Assembly (NCBI GenBank): GCA_020054815.1
Contig: JAIHAN010000015.1
Span: 1 to 32,115 of the forward strand
Direction of reading: 5' to 3'
DNA from: Peptococcaceae bacterium
Lineage (GTDB): Bacteria > Bacillota > Peptococcia > DRI-13
Length of the DNA stretch: 32,115 nt
Of the stretch, positions 1 through 8,170 are shown piece after piece. A model generated the notes under the pieces. That model worked only from the letters and a program-made list of their open reading frames with translations. It did no database searches and had not been told where the DNA came from. Each line of letters opens with the position of its first letter. Position 1 is the first letter of the stretch. Both the position numbers and the translations under genes were made by a program.

Positions 1-1
1 A

Positions 2-106
2 ATTGTAGACATACGCGAAGTTATCCACAAGTGTTTCAAAGCCTTGACCCGCCTGGGATGGCGGCGATTTTTGTGCCTACGCATTGTTGAAAGCGAGCTT
101 TACTAA
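2..106 (+). CDS. Possible 3' end of a truncated CDS (34 codons, 5' end outside window)
   Basis: The frame starting at base 2 is open from the window edge to a TAA at 104-106. It encodes a basic, Arg/Leu-rich tail ending in RIVESELY. Residue use looks protein-like, but a second frame (base 1 to the TGA at 88-90) is also open, so this is only a possible C-terminus of a gene starting upstream. No family is recognised. The following 94-codon gene starts 35 bases later on the same strand. Confidence 0.2.
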   Translation: MVDIREVIHKCFKALTRLGWRRFLCLRIVESELY

Positions 107-140
107 TTGACATTGAGGGGATTTTTGATTTTTACCCCAT

Positions 141-425
141 TTGGCAGCGTTATTCTTCTTAGTACCTTTTCTCGTGAGTACATTAGGAGGCAGCATCCTC
201 GCTTATTTAATCCTTAAACAGTTAGCGGCTCACGCTGCTGATCTGGTCAATGGTGTCAAAGGAGCCAGGGAGTGGGACCTGGAAATGGCCAAGGCCCGGA
301 AAAAACTAGATTTTTATAGAGTTGCCAGTAATAAATCTCAAGGAATGAGAAATCAAATCCAGGTGGATGCTGAGATACGTGAAAAAGCGGTAACAGCTTT
401 AAAAAAGATGTTGGACTTTTCCTGA
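141..425 (+). CDS. Small single-TM membrane protein, unknown function (94 aa)
   Basis: The N-terminus is a hydrophobic segment (about residues 3-28), followed by a charged, helical, Lys/Arg/Glu-rich cytoplasmic part (about 35-94). The only in-frame start near the hydrophobic segment is a TTG at 141, and the nearest ribosome site, GAGGGG at 115-120, is 20 bases away. A TTG at 125 in another frame has better spacing to that site and encodes a compatible hydrophobic beginning (MIFTPFGSVILL). A one-base frameshift near 150-160 is therefore possible. It precedes a tiny ORF and an M23 peptidase gene. A one-TM small protein beside a cell-wall hydrolase recalls lysis or anchoring modules, but nothing in the sequence proves a holin role. 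Confidence 0.5.
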   Translation: MAALFFLVPFLVSTLGGSILAYLILKQLAAHAADLVNGVKGAREWDLEMAKARKKLDFYRVASNKSQGMRNQIQVDAEIREKAVTALKKMLDFS

Positions 426-453
426 GATTTTCTAATAATGGAGGCGGATAAAT

Positions 454-519
454 ATGAGTTGGTATAAATCCAGTAGTAATCCTCCAACAACACATTCCAA
501 GCCAGTGCGTGTTCTTTGA
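454..519 (+). CDS. Possible 21-codon small protein
   Basis: An ATG at 454 is preceded at good distance by a strong ribosome site (GGAGGCGG, 440-447), and the ORF runs 21 codons to the TGA at 517-519. The peptide begins MSWYKSSSNPPTTHSK and is polar, Ser/Pro/Thr-rich and basic, with no membrane segment. It starts 28 bases after the stop of the 94-codon gene and could be co-transcribed with it. The ribosome site is the main support. It may instead be the start of a gene cut short by mutation. No family recognised. Confidence 0.35.
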   Translation: MSWYKSSSNPPTTHSKPVRVL

Positions 520-704
520 TATATTTACCACGGCGGCCAGAGTGATTGACAGAAACGATAAAACCCTTAGTTAAACAAAAATAAAAGGAAAAAAATATAA
601 GCCAAGTACAGCATAAGTCATGAAAAATACAGTGGTTTTAAGCTTAAAGTAAGCTGATAGCACATCCCATATGATATAGAATATACAAGTATTGAGGTGA
701 TTAT

Positions 705-1364
705 ATGACAAAAGTAATTCCGCTTAAATATCCCCGCATCTCCCAGGAATATGGGCGCAAGAGTGCCAGCTACAATAAGGGATACCATACAGGCATTGAC
801 TTGGTAGCCGGAGGAACGGATAAGGGCGTGTATAACACTGTTGCTGGTACTGTAGTTCGGGCCAGGTTCTTCCCCGGAGCAAAAGGGGCTGATGCCCAGG
901 GCTGGGGGAATTATGTTATTATACGACAGGAAGACGGGCATGATGTGCTCTATGCACATTTAGCCCAGATCGCCGTAGTTCAGGGGCAAAAAGTTTCCCC
1001 AGGTGATAAAGTGGGCCTACAGGGTAGTACAGGAAACGCCACTGGACCCCATCTTCACTTTGAGGTATGGGCCGGATCCTGGGAGAACAGAAACGATATT
1101 AATTCGGCCGACTACCTGGGCATAAAAAATGCTGTGGGCCCCGTGGAATATCTTAAAGAGGATATGGTTGAAGAGGTTAAAGTAGTAGAGAAAGGGGTAT
1201 TCTACGGAGCTATTCGTTATAATGGAAAGACATACGTGGAGCTAAGAGCTTATGCCAGTCAGGACGGCAAAAAAGTGGACTGGGATGAAGCCACTAAAAC
1301 GGCCACTGTCACCGGTGGAAAACTGGAAGAGATAAAAGTGATATTACAAAAATTACAAAAATAA
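705..1364 (+). CDS. M23 family metallopeptidase with C-terminal stalk-like domain (219 aa)
   Basis: This is a LytM/M23-type zinc endopeptidase, a family that cuts peptide cross-bridges in peptidoglycan. The expected ligands are visible: His28 and Asp32 in HTGID, His85 in YAHL, and His116/His118 in HLHFE. The catalytic domain covers about residues 10-130. Residues 160-219 contain a YNGKTYVELRAYA stretch and a KVDWDEATKTATV stretch, resembling the copper amine oxidase N-terminal-like (stalk) domain seen on many clostridial surface proteins and phage lysins. No signal peptide is present, which is unusual for a host wall hydrolase and more like a phage-type endolysin. A GAGGTGA site (693-699) supports the ATG at 705. 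A terminator follows directly. Confidence 0.88.
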   Translation: MTKVIPLKYPRISQEYGRKSASYNKGYHTGIDLVAGGTDKGVYNTVAGTVVRARFFPGAKGADAQGWGNYVIIRQEDGHDVLYAHLAQIAVVQGQKVSPGDKVGLQGSTGNATGPHLHFEVWAGSWENRNDINSADYLGIKNAVGPVEYLKEDMVEEVKVVEKGVFYGAIRYNGKTYVELRAYASQDGKKVDWDEATKTATVTGGKLEEIKVILQKLQK

Positions 1365-1390
1365 GCAGCCGTGTGAGCTGCTTTTTATTT
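1363..1390 (+). terminator. Rho-independent terminator after the M23 peptidase gene
   Basis: A seven-pair stem (AAGCAGC / GCTGCTT) with a seven-base loop is followed by a TTTTATTTTG tract. It starts inside the TAA stop codon of the peptidase gene. Confidence 0.85.
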
Positions 1391-1521
1391 TGTAATCCTA
1401 CCTTTTGTATATTATTAGGTATGACCACAATTGGTCACTATTTGCATAAAAAAACAGTCCTGGCCAGGACGTGAGGATTTTGTCGGTATGTAAGGGGCTA
1501 TTTATTTTTAGTCGAGCAATC

Positions 1522-1549
1522 ACCTTATAGGTCAACGTTTCATATATTA
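1522..1549 (+). promoter_or_regulatory. Sigma-K-like promoter for the 44-codon gene
   Basis: The -10 element CATATATTA (1541-1549) fits the sigma-K consensus CATANNNTA exactly. The -35 AC (1522-1523, in the context CACC) lies 17 bases upstream, as the consensus requires. It sits 39 bases before the ATG at 1588. Sigma-E shares part of this -10 pattern, so mother-cell expression is the safer claim. Confidence 0.5.
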
Positions 1550-1587
1550 CACTAGAGACGACATCTCAATATGAAAGGAGAATTGTT

Positions 1588-1722
1588 ATGGCTAATGTAA
1601 ATGCACCTGATCCTGGTTATGGTTACTTCCCATTCTTTGGAGGACGTGGATTTGCTATTCTCTTCCTGGTAATTCTCATCCTCTTATTATTCCCCGGATT
1701 CTGGGGTGGAGTCGGCTATTAA
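1588..1722 (+). CDS. Small Gly-rich hydrophobic protein, YjcZ-like sporulation type (44 aa)
   Basis: The 44-residue product has a short polar N-terminus rich in Pro, Gly and Tyr (about residues 1-20), then one hydrophobic segment (GFAILFLVILILLLF, about 21-35), and ends GFWGGVGY. This layout, with an aromatic/Gly head, a single FAI/LIVL helix and a Gly/Tyr tail, resembles the YjcZ family of tiny Firmicute sporulation proteins. The similarity is by pattern only. AAAGGAG (1574-1580) lies seven bases before the ATG. A sigma-K-like promoter precedes it and a strong terminator follows, so it is a single-gene unit. Expression in the sporulating mother cell is inferred. Confidence 0.75.
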   Translation: MANVNAPDPGYGYFPFFGGRGFAILFLVILILLLFPGFWGGVGY

Positions 1723-1751
1723 GCCATTAATCTAAGTAGGAACCTCCTTCT

Positions 1752-1785
1752 GAAAACCCCCTTTCACGGGGGTTTTCTCATATAT
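1752..1785 (+). terminator. Strong rho-independent terminator after the 44-codon gene
   Basis: A perfect ten-pair stem (GAAAACCCCC / GGGGGTTTTC, arms 1752-1761 and 1768-1777) with a six-base loop is followed by an AT-rich tail. Confidence 0.85.
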
Positions 1786-1787
1786 TT

Positions 1788-1841
1788 AGGGGACATTCCT
1801 GTCTTCACAGAACTACCCAAACTTCAGCAGGTGTGTCCCCT
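1788..1841. repeat. 54-bp element with imperfect terminal inverted repeats
   Basis: The left arm AGGGGACATTCCTG (1788-1801) and the right arm CAGGTGTGTCCCCT (1828-1841) are inverted copies matching at 12 of 14 positions around a 26-base centre. The GGGGACA...TGTCCCC ends resemble REP-like hairpins and small non-autonomous elements of Firmicutes. There is no ORF inside. It lies between a terminator and the promoter of the next gene. Confidence 0.5.
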
Positions 1842-1892
1842 TACCTTTACTAAAAAGTATATCTTTAGGGTTTAACATAAATATAACTTGTC

Positions 1893-1919
1893 ACCAATGT
1901 CCTACAGCTTCATAAAATA
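1893..1919 (+). promoter_or_regulatory. Sigma-K-like promoter for the 104-codon gene
   Basis: CATAAAATA (1911-1919) matches CATANNNTA. The -35 AC (1893-1894, again within CACC) is 16 bases upstream. This is the second match of the same architecture within 400 bases. The ATG is at 1968. Confidence 0.5.
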
Positions 1920-1967
1920 TAACAGATAGGTATCCAGTCTATATTTTAAGAAAGGAAGGAGTTTACT

Positions 1968-2282
1968 ATGACCGATACCAATATGATGCCTCAATGCCCT
2001 TTATACCCGCAAGAACATCTGGAGGCAATGTATCCTGACATTTATCATAGAGTTTATCCTATGATTAGGCAATGCTGTGAGATTTACGATGTACCGACTA
2101 ACCCCGGTTTTTATCCATATCCCACAAGAGCTGCAGTAGAACAAATGGCGGACTATATCCACCAAAGGGTAATGGCAGACCCTGCTTCTCCTGCTGAAAG
2201 GCAATTTGGAGGTGGACTCCTGAGAGCATTAATACTGATCTTATTAATCAGAGAATTATTAAGAAGAAGACGTTCCATCTAG
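1968..2282 (+). CDS. Uncharacterised small protein, probably sporulation-associated (104 aa)
   Basis: I do not recognise a named family. The N-terminal two thirds is soluble and rich in Pro, Tyr, Met and Cys (CPLYP at 10-14, MYPDIYHRVYP at about 21-31, Cys36/Cys37). The C-terminus is a Gly-Gly-Gly linker, a short hydrophobic stretch (ALILILLI) and a basic RRRRS tail, which could bind membrane peripherally. The ribosome site AGGAAGGAG (1953-1961) is strong. A sigma-K-like promoter precedes it and a bidirectional terminator follows. Together with the neighbouring 44-codon gene this suggests a coat or cortex-associated role in the mother cell, which is inference. Confidence 0.75.
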   Translation: MTDTNMMPQCPLYPQEHLEAMYPDIYHRVYPMIRQCCEIYDVPTNPGFYPYPTRAAVEQMADYIHQRVMADPASPAERQFGGGLLRALILILLIRELLRRRRSI

Positions 2283-2363
2283 CAACAATGAATTCTCTTA
2301 TATGAGGTTGGAAGACTATTTCAAATATTTCAAGTTAAGCACGGAGGCTTGAAAGGAAAGAGT

Positions 2364-2412
2364 AAAAAAAGAGGCTTGCATGGTGTAAACCATGCCAATC
2401 CTCTTTTTTTTT
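2364..2412. terminator. Bidirectional terminator between convergent genes
   Basis: An outer stem (AAAAAAAGAGG / CCTCTTTTTTT) encloses an inner GCATGGT / ACCATGC stem with a GTAA loop. A-tract and T-tract on opposite sides let it serve both the 104-codon gene (+) and the chemotaxis receptor gene (-), which converge here. Confidence 0.88.
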
Positions 2413-2428
2413 GGTTACTATTTAGATA

Positions 2429-4171
2429 TTATCTTTTCTGAAGCATAAACCTGTTTACTTCCCGGCTCAGTTCCTCTGCCATATGGGCCAGATTTTGGCT
2501 GGTAGCCGAAAGTTCTTCCATAGTGGCTGCCTGCTCCTGAGTGGCTGCCGAAACAGTCTGGGTGCCGCCTGCTATTTCTTTGCTAATACTATCGATATTG
2601 CGGATGGCGTTTACTATTTGTTCACTGCCGCTGGCCATCTGCTGGGTGGAGGCCGTTATCTCCTGAAGCTGGGTAATAACTTGCTGGATAGAATCCAAAA
2701 TGGTGTTAAAGGTCTTTCCGGCATTGTTGCTGACCTCGGTACCGATTTTGATAACCTGTATACTGCTCTTCATAGACTGCACGGCGTTTTCGGTATCCTT
2801 CTGTATTTCGCTGATAAGTAAAGCAATTTTTTTCGTAGCTTCCTGGGACTGCTCGGCCAGTTTGCGTACTTCCTCAGCTACTACGGCAAAACCTCTGCCA
2901 TGTTCACCTGCCCGGGCTGATTCAATGGCCGCATTGAGAGCCAGGAGATTAGTCTGCTCAGCGATGCTGGAGATGGTTGTGACGATTTGGCCTATTTCTT
3001 TAGAGCTTTCGCCCAGCCTGTAAACTACCTCAGCTACTGAGGAGGAAGTTGTCTCAATGGTGCTCATCTGTTTGCTTACTTCATCTATCACTTTTCCGCC
3101 ATTTTTGGCCAATTCAGAGGTTTTTTGGGATACATTAGATAACTCGCCGGCACTGGCTGCCACCTGGTCAATGGCGGCTGACATCTCTTCGATAACTGAC
3201 ACAGTATCATCTATGGAGCTTGACTGTTTTTCAGCGCCTTTGGCCACAGCAGTAATTGTTTCGGCCACCTGGTTGGCAGCCTGGGAGGTTTGTTCAGCTG
3301 CCGAAGCTGCGTGCTGGGATAGGGTTGTAATAGCATTGGAACTATCTTTTATTTTCCAGAGAACATCTAAGAAATTATCCTGGATTTTATTTATGGCATT
3401 GGCTAAGATACCAATTTCATCAGAACTGCTTTTCGTCTTTTCACTGATTTCGTCTCTCAGGTCTCCTTCGGCATATTGATTTGCTACGTTGGCCATCTCC
3501 AGGATAGGATTGCGAATAATTTTTGTTAAAAAGAAACTCAGAATACCTCCTATAACTACCGCTATTCCGGTCATGAGTAAAGCTGTAAATATAACTCTAT
3601 TAGTTTCCGAGCGTGATTTTTCTAATTGGGTTAGAATAAGCTTCTCATTTTCGTGGAGTAATTCCTCAATAGACGCTGATAACTTGTTTGTTATAGGAAT
3701 CAGGGTATTAGCAATAACGAGGGTCTTTTCTTTTAATAACTTTGCATCCTCCAACTTACCTTCGGCTAATGCTTGATGATGCTGCCTGGCAATGGGGGCA
3801 AGATCTTTTAGTAAACCGTCTTTGTAGGAAGTAGTGACTTTGATAAGGTCCTGTACATGCTCTTTTCTTTCGGGTTTCGCTATTTTAAGGAGTTCATCCT
3901 CCAGTTTTAAGGTGTTGTTCATGGCCGTTTCAACTTGTTGGTAATACTTCTCGTCGCCATAGGCGATAAAGGCCCGGATAGCTGCTACCCCGCTTTTAAA
4001 TTCACTCTCAATTTCTGCTTCCAGTACCAACCGCCGGTTGGACAGCTCAACATCCTTTATTAATTCTTTTGTATCTTTGAGGTTTATATAGGAATAACCT
4101 CCGAGAATACCTATCAGCAAGAGCATGATTAGGAAACCGCCGCTGATTTTTTTGCCGATGCTAATTTTCAT
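2429..4171 (-). CDS. Methyl-accepting chemotaxis protein (580 aa)
   Basis: This is a transmembrane chemoreceptor that would control CheA kinase activity in polar arrays. TM1 spans about residues 10-28 and TM2 about 192-217. Between them is a helical periplasmic-side region of the four-helix-bundle type, with no recognisable ligand-binding domain. A HAMP domain follows (about 218-270), then a long signalling coiled coil. Its conserved hairpin tip is clear (EQTNLLALNAAIESARAGEH, about 405-424). The ATG at 4171 is chosen because AGAGGTG lies just upstream at proper spacing. An ATG nine codons earlier (4198) has no ribosome site. It is monocistronic, with no che genes nearby, and the ligand cannot be predicted. 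Confidence 0.93.
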   Translation of the reverse strand: MKISIGKKISGGFLIMLLLIGILGGYSYINLKDTKELIKDVELSNRRLVLEAEIESEFKSGVAAIRAFIAYGDEKYYQQVETAMNNTLKLEDELLKIAKPERKEHVQDLIKVTTSYKDGLLKDLAPIARQHHQALAEGKLEDAKLLKEKTLVIANTLIPITNKLSASIEELLHENEKLILTQLEKSRSETNRVIFTALLMTGIAVVIGGILSFFLTKIIRNPILEMANVANQYAEGDLRDEISEKTKSSSDEIGILANAINKIQDNFLDVLWKIKDSSNAITTLSQHAASAAEQTSQAANQVAETITAVAKGAEKQSSSIDDTVSVIEEMSAAIDQVAASAGELSNVSQKTSELAKNGGKVIDEVSKQMSTIETTSSSVAEVVYRLGESSKEIGQIVTTISSIAEQTNLLALNAAIESARAGEHGRGFAVVAEEVRKLAEQSQEATKKIALLISEIQKDTENAVQSMKSSIQVIKIGTEVSNNAGKTFNTILDSIQQVITQLQEITASTQQMASGSEQIVNAIRNIDSISKEIAGGTQTVSAATQEQAATMEELSATSQNLAHMAEELSREVNRFMLQKR

Positions 4172-4218
4172 GAGCAGCACCTCTTTCTCATCCGACATAA
4201 ATCTGCTGTATATGCTAA

Positions 4219-4247
4219 ATTATACTATATTCTGGTATAAATATCTA
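4219..4247 (-). promoter_or_regulatory. Candidate sigma-A promoter of the chemotaxis receptor gene
   Basis: Read on the minus strand, TAGATA is followed after 17 bases by a perfect TATAAT, about 50 bases upstream of the ATG at 4171. The -35 is weak (4 of 6). Confidence 0.45.
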
Positions 4248-4473
4248 ATTATCTAGAATGTAATAAAACTGTATACTTTTTCATCACCTTTCGTTTTTTC
4301 CCAAATAAAGTAGTAGCGTAGGCGTCCCATGGCAAAAAATGTCGCTAATCCCTTGAATTCCACTGTTAAGGGGATTATAATAAGATGAAGCCACCATGCA
4401 AGTAACCTCTCGTTCCCTGAGGGATGAGAGGTTTTCACACATTTTCCATACATATATTCAAACACATAGTTGA
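4248..4473. other. Intergenic region upstream of leuS with two hairpins, possible T-box remnant
   Basis: No gene is supported here. Two hairpins occur: AATCCCTT / AAGGGGATT (about 4352-4380) and a strong stem AACCTCTC / GAGAGGTT (4404-4411 and 4426-4433). The second carries CCCT/AGGG in its upper part, much like terminator hairpins of T-box riboswitches, which often control leuS. However, the T-box signature AGGGTGG-ACCGCG is missing, the T-tract is broken (TTTTCACAC), and the likely leuS promoter lies downstream of both hairpins. Confidence 0.35.
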
Positions 4474-4479
4474 TATAAT
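4471..4479 (+). promoter_or_regulatory. Extended -10 promoter of leuS
   Basis: TGATATAAT is an extended -10 element (TGN plus perfect TATAAT). It lies 32 bases before the GTG start of leuS and 17 bases before its ribosome site. There is no convincing -35 hexamer, as is common with extended -10 promoters. Confidence 0.5.
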
Positions 4480-4511
4480 TTGTATTTATATAGCCTAGGG
4501 AGGTATTATTC

Positions 4512-6980
4512 GTGCAGGAACGCTATAATTTTTCTGAAATTGAAGAGAAGTGGCAAAAAAAATGGGCCGGCAGTAACATGTACAAAGTGGACGAGGATCC
4601 AGGCAAAGTGAAGTACTATTGTCTGGAAATGTTCCCTTATCCTTCAGGGAACCTCCATATGGGCCATGTACGGAACTATTCTATAGGTGATGTAGTAGCC
4701 CGTTTTAAAACTATGCGCGGCTATAATGTCCTGCATCCCATGGGTTGGGACGCTTTTGGTCTGCCTGCGGAAAACGCAGCTATCAAACACGGCATTCCAC
4801 CAGCCAAATGGACTCTGGACAATATTAATAACATGCGCCGTCAATTAAAATCTATGGGTATTAGTTACGACTGGGACAGGGAGGTAACTACCTGCCTGCC
4901 CGATTATTATAAATGGACCCAGTGGCTTTTCCTGCAGTTCTACAAAAATGGCCTGGCCTATAAGAAGAAGGCCCATGTGAACTGGTGCCCCAGTTGTGCT
5001 ACTGTTCTCGCCAATGAGCAGGTAGTGGATGGAGCATGTGAACGCTGCGATACAGTAGTGGAGAAAAAGGCCCTGGAGCAGTGGTTCTTCCGGATTACCG
5101 ACTATGCCCAGGAACTCTTGGACAGTCTGGCTGATTTACCTGGCTGGCCCGAAAAAGTAAAGACCATGCAGGAAAACTGGATCGGTCGCAGTGAAGGTGC
5201 AGAAATTCACTTTACTGTGGAAAAAACCGGAGAAAAAATACCGGTTTATACAACACGGCAGGATACTGTCTTTGGTGTTACCTACCTGGTCTTAGCTCCC
5301 GAACACCCCATGGTGGAAAAGCTTATTGCGGGAACCGAATATGAACAGCCTGTTAAGAGTTTCGTGGAAAGTGTACAGCAGATGACGGAAATTGCCCGTA
5401 CCTCCACGGAAACGGAAAAGGAAGGTATGTTTATCGGCGCCTATGTTATAAATCCCCTTAATGAAGAAAGAGTACCTATCTGGGTCGCCAATTATGTCCT
5501 CTTAGATTACGGGACAGGGGCAGTAATGGGTGTGCCAGCCCATGACGAGAGAGACTTCGCTTTTGCTAAGAAGTACAATTTGCCCATTCGCATTGTTATT
5601 GAACCTGTAGGTCAAGAATTAAAACTGGAAGAAATGACTACGGCTTATACTGATGACGGGATAATGGTTAACTCCGGAGAATTTACAGGCCTGCCCAATA
5701 AAGAGGGGTTGGTTAGGATGGCCAACCATTTGGAGGAAAGAGGGAAAGGTAAGAGAAAAATCAACTACCGCCTGAGGGACTGGCTTATTTCCCGCCAGCG
5801 CTACTGGGGTGCCCCTATTCCTATCATATACTGTGAAAAATGCGGTACCGTTCCCGTACCCGACAAAGATTTGCCTGTGTATTTACCTTTAGATGTGGAA
5901 TTCCGCCCTACAGGCGAGTCCCCGCTAAACCATATTCCCGAATTCCTCCATACCACCTGTCCTGAGTGCGGCGGCCCAGCTACACGGGAAACGGATACCA
6001 TGGATACCTTTGTCTGCTCCTCCTGGTACTTCTTGCGCTATACTGATCCCAAAAACACGGAGGAGGCTTTTGGTAAAGAAAAAGTTGACTACTGGATGAA
6101 CGTCGACCAGTATATCGGCGGGGTGGAACACGCTATATTACACCTGCTGTATGCTCGTTTTTTCACCAAGGCTCTGAGTAATTTTGGTTTGGTAAGTGCC
6201 CGGGAACCCTTTAAGAACCTGTTGACTCAGGGTATGGTTCTTAAAGATGGTTCCAAGATGTCCAAGTCTAAGGGCAATGTGGTCAGCCCAGAAGAAATCA
6301 TCAAGAAATTCGGTGCTGATACGGCACGGCTCTTTATCCTTTTTGCCGCTCCTCCCGAACGTGATCTGGAGTGGAGTGACCAGGGCGTCGAAGGTTCTTA
6401 CCGCTTCTTAAACCGGGTTTGGCGGCTGGTCTATCATTATCAAAAGGAATTACAAGAGATTAAGCCCCAGGACATCCTTCCCCCTGAAGATAAGGACCTG
6501 CGCCGTCTGGTTCACGGGACCATTAAAAAGGTAACGGAAGATATTGAACAGCGCTTTAATTTCAATACGGCCATCAGTGCCATTATGGAACTGGTAAATG
6601 GTCTCTACCAGTACAAGGAAAGGCCTAATCAGAATTTATCCCTGGTAAAAGAGGCCATCGATGCACTGTTACTTCTCCTGGCACCTTTTGCTCCCCATAT
6701 TACAGAAGAATTGTGGGAAGCCGTCGGCCACAAGGACAGCGTCCATAAGCAGTCCTGGCCCGTTTACAGCGAAGAGGCTCTAATTGCAGATGAAGTGGAA
6801 GTAGTTTTGCAAATTAACGGCAAAGTCCGTGATCGGCTTGTGGTACCCGCCCAATTAGATAGGGCTGAACTTGAGAAAGCCGTTCTGGCCATGGATAAAG
6901 CTAAAGCAGCCATTGAAGGGAAGGAGATCGTTAAAATAATCACTGTACCGGGTAAGCTGGTTAATATAGTTGTGAAATAG
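4512..6980 (+). CDS. leuS: Leucyl-tRNA synthetase (822 aa)
   Basis: This cytosolic class I enzyme charges tRNA-Leu with leucine using ATP. The HMGH signature is at residues 49-52 and the KMSKS loop at 582-586. A Cys4 zinc module (CPSC...CERC) lies near 159-180. The editing (CP1) domain, which hydrolyses mischarged tRNA, spans about 225-420, with the TTRQDTVFG and [10 protein letters not shown] motifs. A second Cys pair set (CEKC...CPEC) lies around 445-485, and the anticodon-binding region follows KMSKS. The length is normal for bacterial LeuRS. The start is GTG at 4512, supported by AGGGAGGT at 4497-4504. It is a single-gene unit between its own promoter and the 7101-7149 terminator. Confidence 0.98.
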   Translation: MQERYNFSEIEEKWQKKWAGSNMYKVDEDPGKVKYYCLEMFPYPSGNLHMGHVRNYSIGDVVARFKTMRGYNVLHPMGWDAFGLPAENAAIKHGIPPAKWTLDNINNMRRQLKSMGISYDWDREVTTCLPDYYKWTQWLFLQFYKNGLAYKKKAHVNWCPSCATVLANEQVVDGACERCDTVVEKKALEQWFFRITDYAQELLDSLADLPGWPEKVKTMQENWIGRSEGAEIHFTVEKTGEKIPVYTTRQDTVFGVTYLVLAPEHPMVEKLIAGTEYEQPVKSFVESVQQMTEIARTSTETEKEGMFIGAYVINPLNEERVPIWVANYVLLDYGTGAVMGVPAHDERDFAFAKKYNLPIRIVIEPVGQELKLEEMTTAYTDDGIMVNSGEFTGLPNKEGLVRMANHLEERGKGKRKINYRLRDWLISRQRYWGAPIPIIYCEKCGTVPVPDKDLPVYLPLDVEFRPTGESPLNHIPEFLHTTCPECGGPATRETDTMDTFVCSSWYFLRYTDPKNTEEAFGKEKVDYWMNVDQYIGGVEHAILHLLYARFFTKALSNFGLVSAREPFKNLLTQGMVLKDGSKMSKSKGNVVSPEEIIKKFGADTARLFILFAAPPERDLEWSDQGVEGSYRFLNRVWRLVYHYQKELQEIKPQDILPPEDKDLRRLVHGTIKKVTEDIEQRFNFNTAISAIMELVNGLYQYKERPNQNLSLVKEAIDALLLLLAPFAPHITEELWEAVGHKDSVHKQSWPVYSEEALIADEVEVVLQINGKVRDRLVVPAQLDRAELEKAVLAMDKAKAAIEGKEIVKIITVPGKLVNIVVK

Positions 6981-7100
6981 TAGTTGTAGGGTGTAATGAG
7001 ATATGACAAACTGGTACTATAATTCGTATAAATAAAAATGAAATGATGGGTCTTGGCAGGGACAATAATTAGTTGGGGCCTTAAAAGGTGGATGAAATCT

Positions 7101-7149
7101 AACCAAAAACAGGGGAAGAGCACTTAATGCTCCTCCCCTATTTTTGGTT
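7101..7149 (+). terminator. Rho-independent terminator downstream of leuS
   Basis: A long hairpin, with outer AACCAAAAA / TTTTTGGTT and inner GGGGAaGAGC / GCTCcTCCCC arms, lies about 120 bases after the leuS stop. The A- and T-tracts make it potentially bidirectional. Confidence 0.85.
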
Positions 7150-7171
7150 TAACTTCGTTCCTTCTGTCAGG

Positions 7172-8156
7172 ATGGTTAAGAAAAGCGATTATCCTGCCTG
7201 TTCTTCCTTAATGTACAACATATCAATTGGTTTTCCCCTAATGAATTTAGGCCCGTGCTAAAAGCCGCCGCTGAAACCACTTATATCAATGACATCTTGC
7301 CGGACGGCAAAGGGACGGTCTTAATCAGTTTAGGTGATACACAGGGTCTGTTCTGGTATAAAAACGGCAAATTACTTGAATATCCAAATGTAAAGTTTTA
7401 TTATGTATCACCCCAACAAAAAAAGCTGATTTTTTTCTATGGTACTCATCAGGTGCGGCCTTACATAATGAATTTAGCCACCATGGCAGTACAGAGACTG
7501 CCTGGAAAACTGGATCATGGCTGGCTTGTCTATACCGTAGGACTCTCCTTTTCGCCAAGTGAAAATCAATTGCTTTATGAAGATTGGGAACAAGGCACCC
7601 TAGGTATCTATGACCTTGAGAGCCAGAAAGAAGCTTACCGCTTGCAGGAAAAGGGGCATGACCTGATAGAAGGCTCCTGGTCTCCCGGGGGAAAGATAAT
7701 AGCTTATCTTAAGCAAGATAAAAAAGAGCCGCCCATAGATCTGGGTGGTGATGGAAGGGCCGGTATGGGACATCAATTAGCGGTTTATGATCTGGAAAAG
7801 CCACAGGTCATTAAGGAATGGACAGGTAAGAAGTTATTTAACTCCCGACCAATTTGGTCACCCAATGGGGAATATCTTTTATGTAATATTGTAGAATCGC
7901 TTGAGGATAACACAGAGCTAAAAGAAGAACCTTATCTGATAAACATTAAGACCGGTGAAGTCAGAAAAATAACTAGCGAAACTTACAGGAAAAGAAATTG
8001 GGCACTGAGATTTTTGAGCTTATTAACCTGGATTCAGCTATCCTAGAGCAGTATAAAGAAAAAGAACGTCTGCTGGTATCACCGGGTGGAAAGTATGTGT
8101 TATTTACAGTGCAAGAGAATGGGAAGCAGTACTTGAAAGTCTTACCATTGAGCTAG
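7172..8156 (+). pseudogene. Broken beta-propeller-like protein gene (at least two frameshifts)
   Basis: The main open segment (7255-8046) encodes a WD40/TolB-like repeat protein: SPSENQLLYEDWEQ, SPGGKIIAYL and SPNGEYLLCNI are spaced like propeller blades. It lacks a credible start, since the GTG at 7255 has no ribosome site. The ATG at 7172 begins MVKK and, with one extra base in the A-run at 7181-7184, reads through a hydrophobic stretch (LSCLFFLNV) into the main frame, as a signal or anchor would. Near 7985-8000 the frame shifts again. The continuation encodes EIFELINLDSAILEQY and a further blade (VSPGGKYVLFTVQENG) to the TAG at 8154-8156. A third shift may fuse the 8171-8374 ORF. The cause is either decay or base errors in the sequence. 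Confidence 0.65.
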
Positions 8157-8170
8157 GGAATAATACATCC

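Noticed and set aside
4253-4465. 70-codon minus-strand ORF in the leuS upstream region
   Set aside because: No ribosome site and no protein-like pattern. The region is better explained by hairpins and the leuS promoter.
7255-7257. GTG start for the propeller-like gene
   Set aside because: No ribosome site. Coding character continues upstream in a shifted frame to the ATG at 7172.
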